Source of the DNA: Maratus speciosus
Taxonomy: Eukaryota; Arthropoda; Arachnida; Araneae; Salticidae
DNA: 64,000 nt
Assembly (NCBI GenBank): GCA_963932465.1
Contig: OZ010793.1
Coordinates: 255,823,333-255,887,332 of the forward strand
Reading direction: 5' to 3'
The notes under the pieces are model-generated. The model searched no databases. It was not told where the DNA came from and saw only the letters and a program-made list of their open reading frames with translations. Shown here in pieces: positions 56,032-64,000 of the stretch (the stretch's first letter is position 1; each line of letters begins with the position of its first letter). Both the position numbers and the translations under genes were made by a program.

Positions 56032-57065
56032 TCATTTTATTGTATTAAGTACATATTTAAGTAGAAACATATTATTGAAAAATGTGGGGTTTTTTTAAAT
56101 ATTCAATTAAAGAAATAGCGTCCACGGTTGTCAAATTTTGGTTCCTTTACTATGGCTGCAAATTTGACTGAGCTCCACATCATTTTCGTCATCAATATCA
56201 GGAAAAATGTAACATTTCCCTAATTTAGATTTAAACTATGCGATAAATTTCATAAAATAAAACTTTTATTTTATGTGATAAAATTGATCGATTTCTTTCA
56301 CTTGGCTTATGAACGTTTGACTTTATTTCTTAAGTTATTGTAGTATTTAACTTCTACAAAAGAGCCTTGCTTTATTTCTGAGAGTGGTGCTGCTCCTTTT
56401 AAATTAGGACCAATTTTACTTGCAAGTTCACCAGCTTCATTTTTCCTTTTTTTAAAAAATTCTTATTTTACTTGATGTTTGAATGACCTTTCTTTCTCGT
56501 TTGATTGCATTTTTTTTTTCAAAATGTGTATTGAAAATAAATGGAAAATAATTTTTATAGGTAAAATATTGTAAACTAGGTTAATAAAACAAGAACTAAT
56601 GATGAAATAATTGTTATTTATTTTATTTTTTAATACTTCAAAAGTAAACATAGAGTTAGAATGTGTTGCATCCTACAGCTTTTAGCTAAGCCTAACTATA
56701 GATCCATTTTACCCCACCCCAGAAAAAAAATTATAAAAAATTAAAATGATAGCGTTATTCTTGCCTTTGTATACAATTATGTTCATAAAAGGGTCCTCTA
56801 ATAGTCTGTATCAAAATAAAACACTATTTTCACTATCTAAAGAAGAAGTAAGAAAGTTTTTCACAATAAATTGCAATTAGACAATTCAGTGAATGTAAAC
56901 AAAATTTAAGTATCAATAAATTTGTTTCCAGATCCTAAAATTTGATTAGAAATACTTGGCATAATCTCAGTGAATGCTTCTACAGAAAAAAAAATTCTAA
57001 AACAAGTAAATTTACGTGGTGAAAAGGACCATTTTTAATATAGACCCATTTTCCCCACCTGACCC
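56032..57065. other. Right core of the outermost nested element
   Basis: Mostly AT-rich. The minus strand at about 56460-56350 reads NEAGELASKIGPNLKGAAPL and IKQGSFVEVKYYN, which could be a transposase C-terminal remnant, but stops follow. Ends in the right TIR at 57065. Confidence 0.4.
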
Positions 57066-57067
57066 TA

Positions 57068-58344
57068 CTCCACATTCCAGTACTGACATTGTATGCTTAA
57101 TATATATGCAGTTTTGATCTGGGATGGAGGGTAAGAGAGAGGTAGAGAGAGAGTGAAATTTTTTTTTATTAGTATATAGATAAACAACATATCTGAATAA
57201 AGTAATCAGTAGAAAGAAAAAAGCAAATACAAATTAAGGATTATACGTTTACTTATTAACTTAATAACTCAAAGATTATGCCGAGATAGACGGATTTTAG
57301 AAATGTCTGCTGCAAAAGTGTCTTTTCCCCTTGTAATTTTGACAGAATTTTTAAGAAAGTAGTTGCGGATTCATAGAAAATTTGTAACTGTGTCTTTTCT
57401 AATTCCAAGGAGCATTCATATAACAGCTGGTTGACGGAACTTCTTCCTGAAAAATCAAAATTATAATCAATAGTTTGTTCGTTCTATAAAAAATGGTAAA
57501 AATGTTTAGTGTAAAAATGTAACTTTATACCGAGAACTCGACTGTAGCACTTCACTTGCGCGAAAACACCAGCTTGCTAATATTAATCCTATAGAATAGT
57601 TCATTTAAAATATCTCATTTGCATTTCAATATTTTAAAACATTTTTCCCCCATTGGATAGTTGAGGTCGATCTCTACAATCGCCGATTTTTACTTTTTCG
57701 ATTTTGTTTGCGGTTTTTTATTTATTTTTTTATATTTTTTTTGTGAGGATACTTTCACTTTGGAACCGGTTTCGAAAGTGAAAGCATCCTTCATAATTTA
57801 CATCCCCCTTGGTAGAGATCCACTCCATGTTCCAATCTACATTGCGCGCACGAGACGCGATCGGCCGTTCGTGTACAAAATCAAGGTACTAGAGGAAGGC
57901 AACATTTTCCAAATTTTATTACATAACTTAGGATAAGCCTCTAAAAATACACCGGAATTGGTATTAATTTTTGGCTTAAGTAAAATTTCACTTTCGGCAC
58001 CCCTGGATATTGTTGGACAATATAACCCCTGAAAGAGAAAACCCAGAAATCCTTTTTAACTACTGAACATTAAAAACTTTCTTAGCTTCGAGAAGGACTG
58101 CATATTTGTGGTTTGCCTCGCTTCTCTTACACATACAGTGTACGCGTTGTAATTGTGTTGACGTCACATACTTTGAACATTGGCTGACTTTTTATATATT
58201 GTATTATAACTTTTTTTCGCCTCTCATGTAGTGTGTTGTTTTAGAAGATGCACTGGGAAGTTAATCTCTCGGTGCCTAAATTATTTTAATCAAGATGTTT
58301 CATTAAAGATATTAATCCAGTATAGGAGTAATAAGTTCCACCAT
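57068..58344. other. Gene-poor stretch; one unassigned 91-codon frame
   Basis: 57661-57936 encodes 91 residues, a hydrophobic first half (FDFVCGFLFIFLYFF) and a second half IARTRRDRPFVYKIKVLEEG. I do not recognise it, and the frame crosses the palindrome actttcactttgg...cgaaagtgaaag. A gagaga tract lies at 57135-57155. Confidence 0.3.
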
Positions 58345-60613
58345 AAAGTGTCTAGCCGGATAAGCATAGCGAAATGGCCCCCACGGCCGATATTTGAAAT
58401 AACATGTGTGGTAATAAGGCTCACCATGAGAATACAATATAAAGTGTTTTTAGCCCCTAACCTTGAACTGTCCTTGAGATAATCGGCGAAGTATGCGCCG
58501 ACGGTACTATTTTTCAAATGCGTTTTTCTCAAAAAGTATAAAGGTTAAAAAAAAATGAAACCACCGCCAATTATTGAAGAATATATTAGTTCGCATTATA
58601 TATTTTTTTCACATTTTTTCACAAATTTTAACATAGAAAAATAAACAAAAATATTATTATTAATGAAAAAAATTATTAATGTAGTAATTTTATACTTACA
58701 CCAACCAAAAAATTACAGAATAATGCTCAAAGTATGTACTTTTAAGTAAAAAAATTTCGTTAAAATCGAAGATGCGCTTTTTGAGTTGTAACAAAAATAG
58801 TGCTAGCAATTTACTAAAATATTTGTAGCTTTCCCTGTTTGCATTTGAAGAAAAACGCTACTATCAGTGAATTGGTCGATCCATGACATTTCCACTCGGG
58901 CAGGGCGCGCAGTACGCCAAAATAAGAGAATGTTTTCATACCTACTACTTCCCTATAGGTTTGCTTCGTGTTTGTGAACGCGAATTATTTTGGCGTAACT
59001 GCGCATCCTTCTCGCGTAATAATATCAAGTCGATTGTGCAGGTGAAGTTGAATAGGGGCTGTAAATATATAAGTTTATCAACTTTTTGGCAGTTTCAAAC
59101 CCCCCTCCCAACTTTCGGATATCATACGTTATCCTTTCTCGAATCCCTCCCCCTAATAATATTGTATCAGTGTCTAAAAATTCTTTTTCTTTTTACAATT
59201 TTTTGCAATTTTTTTCTTTTTATGCATTTGCAAATATATATAGATAGGTTGTACATTTTTTATTTGCATATTTTACGGATTTAAATGACGAGAAGAATTT
59301 CATAAAATATCACTATTATATAAGAAATAACTTTATATCAAATAAGATTTTAAAGAAATACTTATTATTTAAAAGTTTTTAATAATAGCTCTTTGTTACA
59401 TAATGCATTGAACAGTAATATTGTCTTCTTGCACTTCGCCCTTGATTGGGCTAAACAGAACTTCTTTTAAACAAAGCAGGTTGCCAAAATCTTCCTCATC
59501 TTTTACTAGCGAAAATAACAAATATAACTTCGCATATATTATATACGCATATGGCAGGATAATATTAATGGTGAACCTTGGGTTATTCCATATTTTGGAA
59601 TGAAATAGTTTTATAATCATTCAATGGTTTTAATAATAACTGGTATTTTCATAAAAAGAAGAAACCAGACTTAAAATAATTAAGATAACAGATGTAAAGT
59701 AAAAGATACGAAAAAGTATGTTTTGTTTTTTTCAAAAATGATAACGATATCAAATGACAACCCGCCTCTCCCTACGGATATCTTCCGATGTCAAGTGCCA
59801 GGACCCCCCCCCCCTTCCCCCACACACTCTCCCCTAAAGTGATACGTTATATACGCACACTGTACGTATACAGCCCCATAGCCTTCTTCAATGTCTAAAT
59901 CATAGTAGGCAAATGTTATAATTTTATTTGTCAATTCTTGATATTATTACGAGAGAAGGATGCGGAGTACGTCAAAATAACAGAATATTTACAAATACGA
60001 AACAAACCTATAGGGAAGTAGTATAAAGGGGAACATTATCTTATTTTGGCGTACTGCGCATCCTGCCCGGTGGAAATGTCATGGATCGATCAATTCATTG
60101 ATAGTAGCGTTTATCTTCAAATGCAAACAGAGAAAGTTACAAATATTTTAGCAAGTTGCTAGCATTATTTTTGTTATAACTCAAAAAGCGTATCTTCGAT
60201 TTTAACGAATTTTTTTTCTTAAAAGTACATACTTTGAGCATTATTCTGTAATTTTTTGGTTGGTGTAAATATAAAATTACTACATTAATAATTTTTTTCA
60301 AAAATATTTTTGTTTATTTTTCTATGTTAAAATTTGTGTAAAAATGTGAAAAAAATATATAATGTGAACTAATATATTGTTCAATAATTGGCGTTGGTTT
60401 CATTTTTTTAACCTTTATACTTTTTGTGAAAAACGCATGTGAAAAATAGTAGCGTCGGCGCATACTTCGCCGATTATCTCAAGGATAGTTCAAGGTCAGA
60501 GGCTAAAAACTCTTTATATTGTATTCTCATGGAGAGCCTTATTACCACACATGCTATTTCAAACATCGGCCGTGGGGGCCATTTCGCTATGCTTATCCGG
60601 CTAGACCCTTTAC
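58345..60613. repeat. Large inverted repeat with ~680-bp arms
   Basis: Left arm 58345-59030 and right arm 59936-60613 are inverted copies at roughly 90 percent or better identity, from gtctagccggataagcatag to taataatatcaag. The spacer (59031-59935) is AT-rich with two C-rich patches and no gene. Each arm contains a smaller nested hairpin (gcgcagtacgccaaaataag ... attttggcgtaNctgcgcatcc). No obvious target duplication, so I cannot say whether it is a transposon with long TIRs or an inverted duplication. Confidence 0.85.
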
Positions 60614-61909
60614 ACAGGATACACATTCATAATAATGCAACATCTTTTTCTCTTTTACACTATAGCTTAATATGTGAAATATGTTCAACAATAGTGTGAA
60701 GGAACATGATAATCGGCTTTACGAGTAAAGGGAACGGGGGTAGCGGTGTTATCGAGCATACAGGTAAGAGTTTTTTTTCTTTTCCTGTTATATTTGAATT
60801 GATGGTATATTTTAAAAGGCACACAAAGGTATGGAATAAATATTAAATAGAAATATTATTAACAATGATATGACATAATGTTTTCTTGTATTTGGTAACA
60901 AGGTTCCTCCCAGTCTCCTCCAGGTTTATAATTTTTTGCCCTTTCTTTTTTGTTTTTCTTTCTGAAGTAATGAAAGAATGTAAATATAAAAAGTTATTTG
61001 TGATTGTGATTGAATTGATTATTTTTATTACTATATAAATGAATTTCATTTTATGATAATTTTCTTTTAAAGGTTTTTCATTATATTTTTTTATAAGTGT
61101 AAAACTTAATTTTATTTTAGTTTGAGCCTTTTCGCTCAATTAAATTGCCTTTTATATCCGTGGTCTTCAGTTTTTCTCAGCGAATAGTACAATAAATAAA
61201 TAAATTAAAATTAAAACAATAAAAATTCAATCCCGTAGTCAGTTTTTGTTTACTTTTTTTGGTGGGTGGTGTGCATTATACATTTTTAGCTATAATGCAT
61301 TTCTTTCTTTCTTTATTTTTTTCTTTAGTTCGGTGAATATATAAGTAGAAACTAAATTATTTTTATAATTATGCTTCGTTTTTTTCTAAAAAAAAGTAGT
61401 TATCCATTTTCATATGCACATAAATTTCAACACTAAAATACTTTTTTTATGCTAACGTTTATTTATTATTATATAGAATAGAGGATATACAGCGTAAATT
61501 GCAAAAGAATGTGCTCATTAAGAATGCGCATGGAACGTTTAAAAATTTAGAAATGCGCAAAATTTTAATTTTGAGAAAACAGCATTTCAAGTAAAACACA
61601 TTGCATAAATATATACAGTTTTTACAAATGTAAAAGCTTATATCTGTACAATAAAGCGTCATAATTTTTTTTTTGTATCAGATAAGTTTGAGCATCTAGT
61701 TTCACAATCCCCCCCCCCCCCCCGAAAAAAAAAATAAATACCTGCAACATGATGATACATAAATGACTAACAAGCGTCTATTTTAGACTAAAGAATTTTT
61801 TATTGCCACCAGCTGATCTATTTAGAAGTTATGAATTTTCTATCCATGGACGTGACTCAATTTCTTAGGTCAACGGTTATTTATCAAATAAAACTACAAA
61901 AATCAAGAT
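60614..61909. other. AT-rich stretch; no gene
   Basis: Short frames only (for example 60843-61139 on the minus strand, 98 codons of lysine- and isoleucine-rich sequence), none recognised. A C-run lies at 61711-61724. Confidence 0.6.
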
Positions 61910-63207
61910 TAGGGGAAGACGGGGTACAATGAAATAAAATTCACTAATTTTTTTTCCTATCCACAATTTTGCATGCACAAAAATATAATTAATGCATATT
62001 TTTAATCTTGTATTTTCCCCATCTAAATAAATTTTTATTAGGTTCTAAACAATATCTTTATGCTTGAAAAATAAAAAAAAAATAAATGTCTTACAGTGTT
62101 TCATTGTACCCCGTATGCCGGGATACAATGAAACACATACTGGGGTACAATGAAAAGCTCCAAATAATGGAAGCAATTTTCACCCAGTATAGTTTATTTT
62201 ATGAAAAATGAGATAAATACAAAAACAAAACTTGATTAATAAGAAACTTGGTAAAAATATTATAGTCTAAGACGAAAAATAAGAAAATTCTATTAGTTTA
62301 AGAAATACTTTTCAATTTTTAATTAAATTGGCTCAAGTCAGTTTCAAAAATTAGCATTTCTGCTTATATTTCAGTTGCTCCTGAAGGAATATGGGGTGGT
62401 AGTTTCAACACAATGAGTTTTTTTTTTAAATGTAAGTTTAAAAGAAAAAAATTAAAACTAGGTTGGAGTCTTTCTATATCAAGTACTTCACATTTGACTT
62501 CATTTAAATGTATGATTTCTCCAACGGTATATATTTCCTTATGTTTCCATTTATACGGATACTGCTTGTGCCATACATGTTATGTGTGGATATCTCATTC
62601 TTAGTACCTCGATGACCAGCTCGGCCTGGAAAAAAAATCTGGATCATCATCAGAGTCTGTACCAAGCAGAGTTTCTTTTCAAAGTAATCCCTTCTTAGCT
62701 TTTTTTCTCTTTCTATTTTTTAATTGCTTAACAAGAGCATTTTTTACTGACTTGGTTAGAACAAAACTCTTTTTTTTTCTGTTTTCCTACTCTTAGTTCT
62801 AATATATTCCATTTACTACTTTTATTACTATAATAAAAAATGTTTCATTGTACCCCGCACTGAGGTTACTAAATAAAAATTTATTTCAAACTTCTAATAT
62901 TTATTTTTTTTAGTTTGGTTTTGGAGGTATGAAGACAACAACCCAAAGATAACAATGCACAGAAAAATTAATTATTACATATAACAACAAGCAAAAAGAA
63001 ACAAAATTACTTTTAGTAAAGAAAGTTACTTTCAATGGTGTAAAAGCAATAATCTTCTATTGCTACTGTTGTAGAAGTGTGAATGTATCCAAATCACATC
63101 AGTAATTGGAACATATAGTTGTATAACATTATATATAAACTGCAACTCTCTATGACAAATTTGATTGATATTACAAGTAATGTTTCATTGTATCCCGTCT
63201 TCCCCTA
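61910..63207. mobile_element. TA-flanked element with gggg-rich termini, 1.3 kb
   Basis: 61912-63205 begins ggggaagacggggtacaatg and ends with the complement of ggggaagacgggatacaatg (19 of 20 identical). It is flanked by TA. The terminal motif recurs inside (62096-62155 several times, 62840), probably as transposase-binding subterminal repeats. Minus-strand traces (KNALVKQLKNRKRKKAKKG, then GTDSDDDPDF at about 62760-62640) look like the basic and acidic end of a transposase, with stops. Confidence 0.75.
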
Positions 63208-63796
63208 CTCTTTAAAATTTAACATGAGATTAACTTTACACTGAACTAAAAATAAATAACACAACATAAAAAGAAACTTCAAATCAACTTTAGAGACACA
63301 ATAACTGATACAAACTACGGCTGTGACAGTTTACGAACATGATTTGTCAGGTTCTGTGGACGCATTATTCATATGAAAATATTATCCTACATGTATTGTG
63401 CGGTATATATACTACACCACATTTCTGTTATGTAGCATTTTTTCATTGCAATTACATTTGTAATAAATATTCTGTGACACATAAGTATATTTCTAATATA
63501 AGAAAAATTGATTTTATTAGTTTCTGTATTGTAAATTGTATACACTTACTTCTTCAGGTAGTAAAGTCGGATCGTATTTTATGCAAAATGATTCATCTAA
63601 TGCAAAAGAAAAGAAAAAAGAAAAAAATATTAATTTATAATTCTTTGATATTTTATATTGTTATTGATAAAATTATTACAATATAATGAGCATCCATCAC
63701 CAATATGCAGATTGCATGGCATGGGGTAATTTAAATAGACAGCGAAATATCACGGAGGAATTTGTAGCACTTCGTTTCGGTGCTAAAAACTTTATA
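63208..63796. other. AT-rich stretch; no gene recognised
   Basis: The 115-codon frame at 63339-63686 is rich in Ile, Lys, Cys and Tyr, runs into a lysine tract, and resembles nothing I know. Confidence 0.5.
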
Positions 63797-64000
63797 CAGT
63801 GAAACTTCCATTTAACGAAGTCTCATCGTTACACTCAAACACTTCGTTATGAAGAAAATTCGTTAAATAGAAACAGCTCAAATTCATGAAATTTGTATAA
63901 TAAAATACACATGCATGAAATGAAAAATACCCATAAAATGGAAATATTGGAAAAGTGTATCAGCAACTTTTTTTTTTTATGTAATCAATAGATATAAGAA
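63795..64000. mobile_element. Left end of a pogo/Tigger-like element, cut by window end
   Basis: After TA (63795-63796) the sequence is cagtgaaacttccatttaac, followed by repeated cgttaNNNNgaa motifs (cttcgttatgaagaaaattcgttaaat), the style of pogo/Tigger ends. The rest lies outside the window. Confidence 0.55.

Larger units (their letters stand above)
32546..57067. mobile_element. Outermost TA-flanked element of a 24.5-kb nest
   Basis: The termini gggtcaggtgggggaaaatg at 32548 and its complement ending cccacctgaccc at 57065 are flanked by TA (32546-32547, 57066-57067). Removing the Tigger (32700-44946 plus TA) and hAT-C (45098-56023 plus 8-bp duplication) leaves about 1.3 kb, a normal size for such an element. 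Remnant copies of the terminal motif lie inside (ccattttcccccatggcggg at 45002, ccattttaccccacccc at 56704). The core 56032-57065 has only weak coding traces on the minus strand. TA target and TIRs suggest the IS630-Tc1-mariner superfamily; the exact family is not recognised. Confidence 0.75.

Noticed and set aside
57661..57936. Small conserved host protein (91 codons)
   Set aside because: No recognised family, hydrophobic low-complexity first half, no splice or promoter support; listed only as unassigned.
63339..63686. 115-codon gene near the window end
   Set aside because: Composition follows AT-rich DNA, ends in a lysine tract from an aaag repeat, no motif.

Overview
The window is eukaryotic, AT-rich and almost entirely built of transposable elements. 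I see no intact host gene. The mix of two BEL/Pao LTR retrotransposons, Tc1, Tigger, hAT, piggyBac-like, Helitron and Helentron-like repeats fits an arthropod. A chelicerate such as a spider is my best guess, from the style of the Tc1 and BEL proteins; this is inference and was not checked against any database.

Layout. (1) 1-11320: an hAT element (hAT-A2, left end outside the window) carries a second copy of its own family (hAT-A1, 5023-8035, 8-bp target duplication taggcagc). It is also split by a palindromic Tc1-like fold-back element (8871-11154). The fold-back is itself split by a 674-bp TRIM-like element with two 141-bp terminal repeats (10093-10766). (2) 11332-~16150: a 5'-truncated, internally deleted BEL/Pao element on the minus strand. 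(3) ~16230-21310: roughly 430-bp satellite-like units interrupted by another hAT element (17296-20692, TSD gcacatgc). (4) 21534-22428: a Helentron-like repeat. (5) 23019-29838: a full-length but inactivated BEL/Pao element on the minus strand, with both LTRs, a tRNA-Phe-type primer binding site and a polypurine tract. (6) 29844-32545: a gene-poor stretch with a small palindrome, an inverted duplication and a second Helentron-like repeat.

(7) 32548-57065 is one 24.5-kb matryoshka. A roughly 1.3-kb TA-flanked element holds a Tigger/pogo element (32700-44946) and an hAT element (45098-56023). The Tigger element holds a Helitron, a piggyBac-like MITE and a 7.4-kb Helentron-like element. That Helentron-like element holds a Tc1 transposon with an intact 367-codon transposase (37037-38140), part of a Helitron carrying another piggyBac-like MITE, and a further Helentron-like element filled with a 326-bp satellite. 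The hAT element holds an hAT MITE, a Helentron-like repeat, two more hAT elements and at least two Helitrons. (8) 58345-60613: a large palindrome with arms of about 680 bp. (9) 61912-63205: a TA-flanked element whose G-rich termini resemble those of the 24.5-kb nest. (10) 63797-64000: the start of a pogo-like terminus cut by the window end.

The only protein that looks capable of acting is the Tc1 transposase. The other coding remnants (two BEL gag-pol sets, a Tigger transposase, two Tc1-like relics inside hAT-A, N-terminal Tc1-like fragments in the fold-back arms) carry stops, frameshifts, deletions or lost catalytic residues. The value of the window is structural: many insertions are proved by their target duplications and in several cases by an empty paralogous site in the same window, so a relative insertion history can be read directly.
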